This document shows, one piece after another, positions 46,611-59,400 of a DNA stretch of 64,000 bases (its first letter is position 1; each line of letters begins with the position of its first letter). The notes below the pieces were generated by a model that saw only the letters and a list, made by a program, of their open reading frames with translations, was not told the DNA's origin and ran no database searches. The translations under genes were made by a program, and so were the position numbers. Source of the stretch: Gentiana macrophylla (taxonomy: Eukaryota > Streptophyta > Magnoliopsida > Gentianales > Gentianaceae); contig JAOBSW010000488.1 of assembly GCA_026214975.1 (NCBI GenBank), positions 62,001 to 126,000 on the forward strand, given 5' to 3'.

Positions 46611-47722
46611 TGGTGATATTCATTGTCTAAATATGGTGTACACTGATCTCACACAAATCATGTACTCTGTGAAGTACAAGTACTCTTGGAAAATCAAAGA
46701 TATAAAGAAATCATTGAACCAACGAAGTAAACCCTCTACCGGCTAAGTAAGGAATAACTGTGAACAACATCTAAGTATACATAAGCTCTTAATCGGTCAA
46801 GCAACAGTCAAGTAAAGGAACAACATAGTACCTTTTACCTGCTATACTTATTCAGCACGTTCTGAATGATAGGAAGATCAAGCATTAAATGCAGAATCAA
46901 TCAAGAATGGATTTGATGATAGACGTTTAGAAAATCTGGATCACCGAAATCAAGAGAATTAAATCAGGAGAAATCAAGAACTAAATCAAAGATTATTCTC
47001 CACATTAAATAGCCAACGGATGGATTTTAAAATCAAGGATTATCAAGGCTATAAATAGAAGGCATTGACAAACAGACAAAACAATGATTTGAACATATAA
47101 GAACAAGCATAAACTCTGTCAAAATCCGAAGCCTTCTATCTGAATCTAAAAGAACACATCTAGTGATCAACTCAGAACTTAGAGCTATAATTCCACATCA
47201 AACACTGAGATTGATCAACAAATTTGTGAATCCATATTCACACCAGTTTGCAGTAATTGAATCAGAGAAATCTGAGAAGGAGTTGCGACCCTTTGTGATA
47301 GCTGCCGAAGGATTAGTTCTCAAGGGGCAGTGTTGAAGACTGAGTCACTGAAGCTTTTGTAGCCATGAAGTGATAGTCTTGGAGATTGTCAAGCTTGTGT
47401 AGCCTAGGACAATCTTACTATTGTATTGGTGAAAAACAATAGTGAATTCCTCCAATCATCACATGAGAAGAGTGGATTAAGGGATTACACCACCCTAAAC
47501 CACTATAAACTTTTGTGTTTATTTACTCACTGCATTTTATTTTACAGCATGTACTTACTGCATTTTATTCATACTCTGTGTGTGCATAATCTACTTTGAA
47601 ACAACTTTCAAGAAGGGACTTATCCGCTGCCCAAAAGCTTTTCATTATAAGAAAAGTTTATGAAACTCTGGTATATTCATTCACCCCATTGACTATACTT
47701 TTACCCTTCTCTGGGACCAACA
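46611..47722 (+). repeat. CP1 right LTR, second part
   Basis: Continues from 37772 after the duplicated ACAAG. TATA box at 47050-47057; ends GGGACCAACA at 47722. It contains the roughly 214-bp end missing in the left LTR. Confidence 0.88.
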
Positions 47723-48401
47723 ACAAACTCTCCCATTTTTCAAGATCCTACGGAATGCTAGTCCATTCAAATAGGACGAGAAGTGAAAATAGGCCATTGA
47801 AGATTTGAAAGCATACCTTGCTGAGCTGCCAACATTAACTTCCCCATCGGAAGGAGACACTTAGTCGACCTATCTGTCAGTATGCGATGAAGCCGTAAGC
47901 GCACTTCTCGTCAGAGAGCAAGACAACACATAAAGGCCAATCTTGTATGTCAGCAAAGCACTTCACGGCCCTAAGGTCAGATAATCAAATGCGGAAAAGC
48001 TAGCACTCACCTTAGTCTATACCTCTAGAAAACTATGGCCTTACTTTCAAGTTCATCCAATAGTCATAATCACGGATCAGCCGCTGCGAAAAATACTAGC
48101 CCGACGAAAAACCTCTGGCTGGCTAGAAAAGTGGGTGGTAGAATTAGCAGAATATGATTTAGACTTTCGCCCTTGAACTTCAGTTAAAGCCCATGCACTA
48201 GCGGACTTCTTAGCCAAAGGTACGGCCATAACTATTGATCAAAATCAGTTGAACAACAAAGCTGAACAATGGACTTTATATGTCGATGGGGCCTCAAGTA
48301 AGGAAGGAGCTGGAGCAGGACTCTTATGAGTCAGTGCCAAGGGAGAGGAATTCTCATACCCTCTTCGGTTCAGTTTTCAGGCCACAAACAACGAAGCCGA
48401 G
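47723..48401 (+). pseudogene. Tat-type gypsy RNase H region, remnant
   Basis: The plus strand reads FFKILR, YLAELPTLTSP, then RNase H-like VCDEAVSALLVREQD, LTDQPLRKILA-like ITDQPLRKILARR, EKWVVELAEYD and HALADFLAKGT. A second RNase H start follows: WTLYVDGASSKEGAGAG (about 48265-48325). Two RNase H domains in a row are characteristic of the Tat lineage. Several in-frame stops are present. CP1 ends against its left side and B3 cuts its right side, so this is the oldest visible layer. Confidence 0.82.
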
Positions 48402-50195
48402 TGTTGGTCCCGTGAAAAGGCTAACACAAGTTTAGAGGAGGGGGTGAATAAACTTGTCACCAAAAACCAATCCTGATACTTAAAAATAGAAAAAGTTCAG
48501 TTTCAAACTTGTGTGGAGTTAAGCTAACTGAGCTGAGCAGAAATCAAACTGATTTATGCCCAAACTGAGCTAACTGGAAGCAGATATATTAAAGCCTGAT
48601 TAAGAGTTCAGTTATCAGTTTGTATGGATGAATGCAGTGCTAACTCAGTTTCTGATGTTTGCTGAGTTTGTGATCTGAAGAGATATAAGCTAAAATGCTG
48701 TAAATAAATGTGTAAAGTAAATAAGTAAATGAGACAAAAATTATAGAGGTTCTAGGTGGTGTAATCCTATCAATCCTCTCTTCCCCTATGATGTTGGAGG
48801 AAAATTCCACTAGAACTCTTTGAGGTAGATCGGTTATAAAAAGTCCTAATCTGATAGTCATTGGCTAATCCCTAGCTTCACTAACTAAGCAGCTAAATAA
48901 CAGGTAGAATGGACGCTCTGCAACTTCTTGCACTGGTCCTTAGAGGGTAGTATTGCCTCTTTTCTAGCTCATCACAAACACAGTCTTCCTGAATACAGCT
49001 CAACTGTCCTTCACACCATCTTGGTGTTTCACAGTCTGAACCTTTGATAAAAATCAAAGTTGAGACTTGAATCAATAACTATGATTCAACTTGTGATGTG
49101 AGCTTGTTCTTCTGGATGTATATGATTAGCTTAAGTAGCTCTGTTTTTCTTCAAGTGTGAGTCTTGATGTATTCTTTGAATGTCCAAAAACACTTTGAAG
49201 ATTTTTTGATCTGGATCTTGCAATTAGCATATAGCAGGAGTTCTTATAATAGCCTTTCCCCCTTACTTGAATCTTTCTTAATAGATTTATTATTTTGAAC
49301 TCCACACCTTTTCTTGATGTAGAAGTGGTCTATTTATAGGGGTTATTCCAACGTTCATCTTGTTTGAATTTGAATTCTTATATCCATTGGTGGTCCTGCT
49401 AAAGTTTGTTGGATGCCAATGTCCTTTCTGACATTTCTTCACCCATTCAAATTTCTTGCTTTCTAACGTTCAGATCCATCTACAGTTTGAGTGTTATTAG
49501 CTTGAAACTGAGTTTTTGTAGTATGTCAGTTTCTGCTGATTGTTTCAGTTTTAAGAGCATTAACTGAGTTTTTACTCTTCTTCAAAACTTAGTACTCTAT
49601 TTTCATCTGTTTTTTATCTGGCTTAATCAGAGTACACTATAACACCTAAGTTATCTAAGATATCATTGTCCTTATGCATCTTAGTCTTCATACAAAATCC
49701 TTAAAGTGAGTTCAGGTCATCACAGACTTAACTGAATTCTAACTTTGCAATCTCGTCTTTTTAAGTCTTCATAAAAACTGAGTTTGAACCCTCAGTTTCT
49801 TCAATAACTGAGTTTGTGTCCTTCAGCCTTCTTAACTAAGTTTGTCCCCTCAGCCTTTAGCTTTTAGATAAGCCAACTGAGTCTGTGTCCCACAGCAAAC
49901 TTACCTTCTTCAGTTTCTGTTGTGTACTCAATCAAAGTCAGTTTCTTCTTTTGGTTACTCTTCTCTTGTAGACTCAGCATATTCACAGTTTCTCAGTTTC
50001 AAGGCCTATTTTATTACAGTGCATGTCTGATATACTTATACAAATATCAGACTCTATTAAATCCTATACATTTGATTCTAGACATCTTTTTGCTTTGCAC
50101 TATAACAGCTAGTTATCACACTTCATCAATGGGATTTAAATTTATAACTGAATAAGTGATGAATCATCATCAAAACATAAATTTTATTTGCAACA
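48402..50195 (-). repeat. 3' LTR of B3
   Basis: 1794 bp; on the minus strand TGTTGCAAATAAAATTTATG to GGGACCAACA. TATA box (minus) at 49331-49338. Confidence 0.83.
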
Positions 50196-50209
50196 ATTTC
50201 CCCCTTTTT
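50196..50209 (-). other. Polypurine tract of B3
   Basis: Minus-strand AAAAAGGGGGAAAT next to the LTR. Confidence 0.85.
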
Positions 50210-50356
50210 GATGATGCCAATACCCTCCTTAAAAGCAATGCAAAAAGATAAGGACGGAAAAATAAATGACACAGAACAAAACTGAGAACTGATACTTTAT
50301 TAGGATTTTGCTTGAGTTACAAAGAGTATTAAAGTACAACTTAAAAAAAATTGTAA

Positions 50357-52784
50357 CTAAGTCTTCATTTCAGTTTCCTTTTCTTTCCCTTTCTCAGTTA
50401 TTAGAGTCTTCTTGTCATATTCCTCACTAGCTTCCATTATAGCATTGTAGATTGGACCGACTTCCACACAATTTATGCTGGCCAGATTTGCCAAAAGGTT
50501 GTCATGCTGTGTATTCGGAAAAATTTATTGTTGAACAGGATTGTGAATCTCGGCACGATATCTTAAAATATTCATCACTTATCAAGTTTTCCAGTATATC
50601 TTTGACAGCTTCAAAATCAACTTTCCCAACCTCCTTCTTAGCTTTTTCAAGCGTTCCATTTTCTTACCATTTGTTCAATTTGTTCTAGTAATGAACAAGA
50701 AATTTTTTCATTGTTAGAAAGTTTTCCAATGATTGTTCCATGGTTTCTTTTTCTTTAGGAGGTAGGCTTTTGAAGATATGGTATCGCTCTGAATCCAATC
50801 CAAGTCTTTTCTCTGTAGGCTCAGAGAGTTTTGCTATCAGTTCCATCTTTTCATCATTCATGTCAACTCTGGTTTTCTTCAGTTCAATGAGCTTCTCATC
50901 TATGCTGCTCAGAACACCTAACATATCCTCAGCATTTGCTTTTAAGATATCAAAACTTTCCTCTTTATTGGCATCATCCTTCTGGATCAAACTTCAGGTA
51001 AATGAGTTTAAGTGTTGTTGATTGGATGCCAATATGGTTTGGGCAATTACTGAGTCTTTCATTGTGCTTTCCACCAAAAGCATTCTGTTGTAGACATCAG
51101 TAGTCTTTCCTGAATTTCAGTCTTTCTAGCCTCAGATTCAATGTTTTTTTCCTTATTTCAATCTAAGTGTCATGACAGTTTTTCGTGACGCTATCCATCT
51201 TTTTCATCAAATCTTTCCTTTCAGACTTGTTTTCTTCCATTGAGTTCAACACTTTCCCAAAAATATCCATATCTTCATTCTAAATCTTGACAAGTTCATT
51301 GTAGTTATACTTGATAATCTCATTTTGTAAGGGTATATCTATCTTGTCAACTTTAGTTTTCTCAGCTTCAAATTTCTCATCAACTTTCTTGTCCTCAGCT
51401 TTAAATCTTTTCTCAGCTTTCCTTTTGATTTGTTTCCAATAATGTCAGTCCTGGGGAGAGTTTCAACTTCATCTTTCTATGTCAGTTTCTCTTTGGATAG
51501 AGTAGAGACGATTTTTTTTTTCAGCTTTTCTTTGTACTCCTTAGATTTTCTTCTTACTTCATATTGTCTTCTCACTTCTTCTAATCTTGACATGTCCACT
51601 TCTCTTACTGGTGATAGTTTCACATAAAACTCATCATCAGTTTCCTCCTTAGCTTGATCTTGATTTTGCTAATAGATTAAGCATTCCTGCTATCTCAAGT
51701 GTTAGTTCCTCATCTTTTTCAGTTTCTTCATCAACTACCTGAGTTTTCTGAACTGGTTCCCCCTGAGTGTCAGCTTCTGGTAACACTGGAGTGAGTTCTT
51801 GGGGTTCTTCAACTGATTGTTTAACAACTTCTTGTTTGGTGGGGGTTTCTTCATCAGCTTTTGTTTTCTTAACCGACTGGCTCTCAGTGTCAGAAACCAA
51901 CGATTTTGCTGAAGGTTCTTTTATCTTCTAGTTTCATCAGAAAATCTGGCTTTCTGCAATTCATCCTCTGTAAGAGCTTCTTTGAAGATTTCTTTCTTTT
52001 CTTTTCAGGCTCAGGCTACATCAGTTTTCCTTTTTTCAGTTTTTTTCTTCTCATCTTTGACAACAATCTTCCTCTCAACAACTTCTGTTGATCCTCTCTT
52101 TTTGATTCCAAAATGATTTAGAATCCTCTGTACTAACAAGGAAAGAGTCTTCTTATGATAGAATCTTCTTTTCCTAACATATGTCTTCTTCTAGGGTTGT
52201 TCTAAGGTAACTTGACCTGCCATTTGATCAAGGACGTATCTCTTCCAATTAAACTTATCTTCAATCCAAATTACATAAAGTAGATCCAATTTGGTGCCAG
52301 ATAAGTTACTAAAATTTCTTGAACTTCCAATTACACATTGGGCCAACATTTGAGTCAAATAGCCAAATTCGGGTTTAATAAGACCAAGTTTCCCTGATAA
52401 AGATACATTGGTGCTTGTATCTGTTGTAATCACTTTCCATAGTCTTTCCCTTTGGTCCTTATTTAAATTGATGGTAGATGAGTATCCAGATGTATCAAGT
52501 CCAACGATTTCTGCAATAAGGCTCTCAATAACCTTAATCTGCTTATGGTTGACAACGGTGGTGAAGGTGTAAACATTTTCTACTATAGTTGTTGTCCCAA
52601 ACTCATAGAAGTCGCATATGCTCTTCAAGCATACACTGTCTAAAGCAATGTTAAAAATTGCTTCAAGTCCTCTAATCTTTCTTAATTTCTCAACAATCTT
52701 CTAGGCAACTTCTGAATTTCTTTTAATTTCTAGGTATTGATCGAGTGATATGATCAACCCAGATTCTACCTTTGTGTAATTCAT
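50357..52784 (-). pseudogene. B3 ORF2, shorter diverged version
   Basis: Starts at 52784 with MNYTKVESGLIISLDQY and ends at the stop 50357-50359, about 809 codons if continuous. The N-terminal domain is open at 52628-52191 (HKQIKVIESLIAEI, RNFSNLSGTKLDLLYVIW, FNWKRYVLDQM). A Glu/Thr-rich linker and a helical C-terminal part (50990-50685) follow in separate frames. It is missing roughly 300 codons of the B4 version, mainly from the linker. Confidence 0.7.
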
Positions 52785-52868
52785 GATTTCTGTACAGATA
52801 TTTTGAGAGAAAATTGAAGATGTAGGGAATTCATCAATTTGGAAGTAATAAGACTGACTGGTAAATGA

Positions 52869-52875
52869 TTTTATA
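52869..52875 (-). promoter_or_regulatory. Internal TATA box of B3 ORF2
   Basis: Minus-strand TATAAAA, 91 bp upstream of the ORF2 ATG. Confidence 0.5.
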
Positions 52876-52894
52876 AAGGAAGAAGAAAGGTATT

Positions 52895-53996
52895 TGTTGG
52901 TCCCTTAAAAAGGATTTTGTTAAGTTTAGGGGGGTGAATAAACTTACCACTTAAAACTTTTGGAGTTAACAAACTCAGCAAGGTCAGTAGCCTGCTATTT
53001 GCTCAGTAGTCTGCTGACTGTTGATTTTACTGGATTTGTTGCAACGAAATATATTTAGCTTAAGCCTTATTACTTGTTGTTTTAAATATGATACCAAGGA
53101 TTAGATACTCAGTAGTGTGAGTGTGTGATTCAGTTGCTAGGTTCAGTAAGTTGATGTGATCAGTATACTAAATGCAGAAAGTAAGTAGGCAATTTTTATA
53201 GTGGTTCTAGGTGGTGTAATCCTGTCAGTCCACTCTTCTCCTGTGATGTTGGAGGAAATTCACTAGAGATCTTTGAGGTTGCAGTTACAAAAATCCCTAA
53301 GCTGTCTGTTCTTCACCAATAACTATGGCTTCACAACCTGAATATTTTAAACATGTAGGATTGCTGCTCCAAAGTAATCCAGTGGTCTTTGAAGGGTACG
53401 ATTGCCTATTCACCAGCTCCACCACAAACAACAGTTCTTGACACCTAAGTGCTTCTCTGTCTTTAGTAGGTTTCTTGTAAAAGAAAGTTTCAATCAAGTA
53501 AGTGATTAAGCTTTCAGCAGCTTGATCAGGATGAAATGATCAGTAGCTTGGAGTCTTCAATTGTGTATACTTGATGTAACTTGATAGCAGGTTACACTTG
53601 AAGATTTTTCTGGATCAGTAGTTTTAAGCTGAGTGATGTCAGTAGGGTGATTTTCTTGATAAAAAAACTTGATAGCTTAGAGTAGATTATTACTTTTCAT
53701 CACTTGTATCTGAATCAGGAGTCTTCTATTTATAGGTGAGAATCCTGTGACTTATGTTTGAAATTCAAACATAGCCGTTTTATATTTGTCTCCATCTTGA
53801 CTTGCTTTCTGTCTCTGTACATAGGACTGACACTGTCAGTTTGCTTTTTGTCAGTTTTCAGTCTGTCCACCCTTTGACTTATATCCATTGGTTAATCATC
53901 TGAATCTTTCCAACGTCCCTTTAATCTTGACCATTGATTTGTTGACAAAATCAAGACTTGTAATCTGTCCTTATCCTTGTAATCTTCCAATGTATC
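52895..53996 (-). repeat. Element C 3' LTR, first part
   Basis: Forward sequence begins TGTTGGTCCC, shared with B-family LTR ends, but the interior differs and is rich in CAGTAG and CAGTTT words. TATA box (minus) at 53727-53734. The LTR is interrupted by B4 and continues at 63418. Confidence 0.78.
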
Positions 53997-56308
53997 TGTT
54001 GGTCCCTTGGAAAGGCTAACGCAAGTTTAGAGGGGGGAGGTGAATAAACTTGTCCCTAAAAACTGGATTTAAAACAAATTAAGGTTCAGTTAAAACTTGT
54101 GTGGAGTTAAGCTCACTAAGCTGAGTTTAAGTCAAACTGACTTAAGCAACAACTGAGTCAACCGGCAGCGGATATATTTAGCCTTTATAAAATATAAGTT
54201 AACAAATAGCTTATTGACTTGATTTTTGTAACTAAAACTAGATAAGTATAACTGCAATAAAGTAAATGAATGCGTAAAGTAAATAGACAAGAATTATAGA
54301 GGTTCCAGGTGGTGTAATCCTGTACGTCCTCTCTTCCCCTGTGATGCGGAGGAAAATTCCACTAGAACTTCTTTGAGATGGCCCGGTTACAAAGAGTCCT
54401 AAACTGATAGTCCTTGACTAATCCCTAGCTTCACTATTTAAACACTTGTAAACAAGTAGAATTGCTGCTCTTCAATTGTTTTGAAACACTGGTCCTTGGA
54501 GGGATGAATTGCCTCTTCACCAGCTCATCACAACCACAGTCTTCCTGACTGCACTCAACTGTCCTTCACACCTTCTTGGTGTTTCACAGTCTAAACCTTT
54601 GATAAAATCAAAGTTGAGACTTGAATCAATAACTATGATTCAATTGTGATTTGAACTTTTCTTCTAGATGAGTAAATTATGCTCGGCTCTGTACTTCTTC
54701 AAATGAGTGATCTTGATTTTCTTGAATGCTTAAGAATCACTTGAAGAAATTTCTTGATCTTGCAATAAAGTATTTAGCAGGAATTCTTTTGAAATTGGTT
54801 TCCCCCTTAATTTTATCGTTCTTGACTAGATTGATTCTTTTTAATTCTTCCTGTTTTTCTCTTTTTCCACCCCCTTGTTTGTTGTTGTAGGAGTAGTCTA
54901 TTTATAGGGGTTCATCTAACGTTCATCCTGTTTGATTCTTGTAACGGCTATATTTTCTGACCGTTCTGATCTGTCAGTAGTTCATCCAATAAAATCGCTT
55001 CCTCTATAACATTCGACTCTACTATCAGCTAGTTGGATGACTGACATATAAAACTGAGTTTCCTTATCAGTTTTATTTATCACTTGTCAGTTTCTTGACT
55101 GACTTGGAGCATTAACTGAGATTTTACTGTTCTTCAAATATCAGTACTCCAGTTTACATCTGAATATAATTGTCTTAATCAGAGTACACCATAAGCAAAT
55201 ATATTCTAAGAATTCATTGTCCTTATGATTCTTAGGTCCTCATACAAGATCCATAAAGTCAGTTCAGGTCACCACAAACTTGCCTGAAGTCTAACTTCAT
55301 AGTCTCGACTTGTAATCTTCATAACTAAGTTTGAACCCTCAGTTCTTCAGTCTTCTGTATCCGAGTCTGTGACCCTCAGTTCTTCAGTCTTCTAGATAAG
55401 CCAACTGAGTCTGTGTCCCTCAGCGAACTTATCTTCTACAGTTTTACGTTGGTGTGCTTTACTTTAACTGATTTCCAGTTTCTCGCTAACTCAGTTTCTT
55501 GTTATCTCAGTTCACGACCTAGAAATATTACAGTGCTTGTCTTATTTAACCTATACAAATATCAGACTCTATTAAATCCTATACATTGACATCTATTTTT
55601 TTTTGAAGCAACTTTATTTTTATTGATATTAATAAAGAGCTACAAAGTTCAACGCCCTATCCTGGCCCGCCCCAAGTTTACGTGATGGAATGCATAGCAT
55701 GGCCTCCTTAAACCCAATGTGTGTCAAACCCAGGGTGGGAAAATCCATCACATTGGGAAGAGTACTCGCTCTATACATCCCCAAAAAACATCGTCCGCCA
55801 CAGATGATTACAATAGTGTTGGTACATAAAGTAAATGAAGGGGATCTCCGTCTTCGCTCTATGCCTCAAGCGCAGTCTGACTGCTCTAGAGCCCATCATC
55901 AAACGACTTGTAGGATGTCTTCCAAACCGATTCGCAGCTCGAACTCCATCATGAAGCATCCAACCTGCACGAGAGGATGTCACCGACACTTGGTTCCGAT
56001 GTTCTGCATCAAAAGAATACATATAACAAATATATTGCATTCCTATATCACAGGAATTTAGTCGTAGAAAGAAACAAAAACACCTGATAAGCACCCCAAC
56101 CAAGAGGGAGGGGTGCGTCCAGATGCTCAAAGCCGTATATCCCTCTATTAGGCAAGTTGAGGATTTGTGCAAAGTGGCGCTTGAGTACGCCATGAGTGTC
56201 TGGAAAAGGGAAGCACAACCCATGTATGTATGAACCACAATGATAGGCAAAAAAGTGGGGGACATGATACAGTAAATTTTCATCAAAACATAAATTTTAT
56301 TTCCAACA
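53997..56308 (-). repeat. 3' LTR of B4 (contains insertion E)
   Basis: Matches 61741-63412 except that about 86 bp near its U3 start are replaced by the 684-bp insertion E. TATA box (minus) at 54899-54906. Confidence 0.85.
55596..56279 (-). mobile_element. Insertion E: poly(A)-tailed retroposon, type unsettled
   Basis: Read on the minus strand it ends with two overlapping AATAAA-like signals and nine A (55596-55604), as in LINE 3' ends or retrogenes. It is GC-richer than its surroundings. The frame from 56385 to 55771 is open for 204 codons, but its first 35 or so lie in B4 sequence. CAG/GTGTTTTTG near 56080 and TTTTGATGCAG near 56010 resemble an intron's ends, which would argue against a processed transcript. 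I do not recognise the product. Confidence 0.5.
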
Positions 56309-56322
56309 ATTTCCCCCTTTTT
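56309..56322 (-). other. Polypurine tract of B4
   Basis: Minus-strand AAAAAGGGGGAAAT directly next to the LTR. Confidence 0.87.
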
Positions 56323-56485
56323 GATGATGTCAATACCCTCTTTAAAAGCAATGCAAAAAGATAAACAAGATACAGTAATTAACACAGTGAACTGAGAAAC
56401 AGAGAATCTAATTGATAAGCGAAAGATTCTGATCTTTGGGTAATAAAATACAATACAATAAAAAGAACTAAAAGTCAGTTTCTTT

Positions 56486-59400
56486 TTACTTGATAGTTAA
56501 ACTAAATTGATTATCATAGGCTTCCACAACAGTTCTCATAGCATCATTCGTTGCTATGTTTTCAATTCCATGAATGCTTGCCCATATATTCCATGATTCC
56601 GATAAGTTGTGCTTGCTGAAAAATTTGCTCTTAAAAAGACCTGCGAAAGTAAAGACAATTGTCCTTAGTCTTTCATTGGTGGCTGTTTTCAATAGATTCT
56701 GAATAAATTCAGGTTCAGCCTTTTCAACTTTATCGGACTCTTTATCTAGAGTGCCATTCTTTTCCCATTTTCTCAGTTTATTCCAATAGTGCATGAGCAT
56801 TTTCTGCATGTGTAGAAATGTCTTAAGATATTCTTCTTTTGACACTCCTTCTCTTTCTGGTAGATTTCTTAATAGATTGTAGAGACGAGAATCCAAACCA
56901 ACTCTTTTGTCAGTTGGTTCTGAGTATTTAACAATCAATTCCATCTCTTCATCAGTGAATTCTCCTCTAGCTTTCTTCAGTTCATTCAGTTTGTCATCAA
57001 CATTTGTAAGGACTTGTGGCATCTCAGCTGCATGGACTTTTAAGATGTCCAAACTTTCTCGCTTATTGACATCATCTTTATGAATCAGGCTCTTGCGGTA
57101 AGCGTTCAATGTTTGTTGAGTTGATGCCAAAATGGTTTGAGCTACAACTGAGTCCTTCATGCCCTGTTCCATTAAAATCATTCTGTCTACCAGATTATTG
57201 AGAATAACTTCCCATCTGTCTTGAGTTTCATTTCTTCTTGTGTCATTCTCAATGGTTGTTTTCCGAAGCTCAATCAGAGTGTTTTGACAGTTATCAGTGA
57301 CGATAGCCATTTTCTTTTCAAGCTTGCTTCTTTCATCTTTGCTAGCTTCTAAGGATTTTAGAACCTTTCCAAATAAGTTGTTATCGTCTTTCTGAATTCT
57401 GATTATCTCATTATGATAAAATTTAATGAGATCAACCTGAGTAGGTAAATCTTTTGAGCTTCCTGCTTCTTGTTCATTTACCTTGTTTGTCTCAGCCTCG
57501 GTTGGTTTATCTTGCTTTAGAGGTGAGAGAACAACTTGCTTTAGTTTTTCTCTATATTCTGCCGATCTTCTTCTTTCTTCAGATTTTTTCCTAGCTTCTT
57601 CCAAGCTTGATTGATCAATAATTTTTGCGGGTGACAGATGTATGTTGAGTTCATCATCTGACTCCTCTCCAGGCATGTTTGCCACAGTTCTTGCTATTTC
57701 AAGTCTAGACTTGTCAGTAGGAGATTGGTAACCTCCTTCTTGTTGTTGTGTATCTGGTACACTTTCAGAACTTGAACTTCCACTGCAATCTTCAGAACTA
57801 CTAGAATCATCATCAATATTCTGTTCTGTTGCAGTTTCCTTTTCTTGTAGAGAGGCAAGAATCCCTTTTTGCAAGTTAGGATCTTCCAGAAAATCATCAT
57901 CTTCATTCTTTTTGGAACTTCCACCAGCTATAGCTTCCTTCCAATAACTGTTTCTGATCAGTGCATATCCTTGATTTAAGAATTCATCGGTATTGATTAT
58001 CTTTGATAGATTTGTAATGTTGTATAAATCAAATACCCATTGCTCGACAACTTCCATTTCTGCTTGCTGACTTCTTTGATTGGCAATGGAACTGAATTTC
58101 CAAGTCCGATATCTGCGCAATCGCTCATAATCAGCTATCATAAGTTCTCCATGATCAGTTGAGGATTTGAATGGTGTGACAATCTCCTCTGATTCTCTTG
58201 TGATCTCCTGGTCTTCTTCTAGAATAGAATCTTCAACTTGAATGGGATCAACTCTTGCAATATCCTCAGTTTGCATAAGATCGGTTCTGCTGGTTCCTCC
58301 CTCAGTAGTGTCTGGGACGACTGATGTATCTTTTTCAATGACTGAAACTGAGATTATTGGCTCAGTTTCCATAACCGTGTCTCTAACAAGTCCTTCACCG
58401 ACTTGTTCTTCAGTAGACTCAGGTTCCAATGCAACAACAGGAACGTCTTTCACTGTATGCTCAGTGGGTTCTTCTTCATGGATTAGCTCATCCAAGTGGA
58501 TAATCTTAGTTGATTCTGTTTCTATTTCAGCCTCCTTTTCCTCAGAGTGAGGAGCTGAAAATTCTTTAATTGTTTCCTCATGTTCTAATCTGGAAGCAGA
58601 TTCTTGAGGAGTGGATTTGGATTTTGAAAGTAACAGAAGCATATTCAACGTTGTTTCATCAATCAATCTTTCTTCATCGCCGATTCTTCAACATCAAGCT
58701 CGGCCTCGTGGTCTGTTTCCGAGTCTCAGCTTCCTTTTGTATGTCAGCTTCAACATTCTGTTCTCTGTTGACAACTTCGGTCTCCTTCGTCATTTCCATT
58801 TCTTGTGTATGCGTGGCTGGTTCTTGAATTGGTAAAGCCTCAATTACCATCAAACTGGAATAAATTCGGTGAGTAACTCGATTCTCACCATCTGGTCGAC
58901 TTTAGCAACTTCAGTACTTATCACTTGTGTTGGTGACACTTCTACTCATTTATCAGTAACTTGAACAGATTTGCCTTTTTCTTAATCTTCAAACTGTTTT
59001 CTTCTTTTGCTCAGTTCTTCAACTTGTTCTAAGGCTTCATCTCCAGTTATAACTTTCTTCATCTTTCTGCTTTTCTTCTTTTTGGGTTCACTTACGTAAC
59101 CTTCAAATTTTCCTTTTTCCAATTTTTTTCTTCCTTAGTAACAATCTTCCCATTGGCAACTGGTGTTTCCTTCCTCTTTGCCATTCCAAAATGATCGAGT
59201 ATTCTTTGGACTGTAAATGCAAGAGTCTTTTTATGATAAAAACGACCTTTCTTGACGTCAGTTTCTTCTTGGGTATGTCAATTGATTGTGCCACAATTTG
59301 ATCAAATAGATACCTTTGCCAATTGAAATTTTCTCCAAACCAAATCACATATAGCAAATCCAATTTTGCTCCAGATAGATTGCTAAAGTTTCCTGCATTT

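Larger units (their letters stand above)
4394..47722 (+). mobile_element. Copia element CP1 (SIRE-like), split by nested insertions
   Basis: A Ty1/copia element in the order LTR, gag, protease, (integrase mostly lost), reverse transcriptase, RNase H, post-pol ORF, LTR. Its pieces are 4394-6296, 16909-17809, 19250-19525, 28395-29011, 32668-37772 and 46611-47722. The gaps are filled by elements A, a solo LTR, B1, D and B2, and four of these insertions have matching 5-bp repeats. Assignment to the SIRE/Maximus lineage is inferred from the extra ORF after pol and the long Gag. The left LTR is shared with a partial copy upstream, giving a dimer. Confidence 0.85.
48402..52894 (-). mobile_element. 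Pol-less element B3, diverged and 5'-cut
   Basis: A minus-strand B-family relative: 3' LTR (48402-50195), polypurine tract and ORF2. It is cut by the LTR of element C at 52895, inside the ORF2 leader. ORF1 and the 5' LTR would lie to the right of the window. ORF2 is shorter and more diverged than in B1, B2 and B4. Confidence 0.78.

Noticed and set aside
55690..56061. 123-codon plus-strand frame in insertion E
   Set aside because: The poly(A) tail and AATAAA-like signals place the coding sense, if any, on the minus strand; no motif supports the plus frame.
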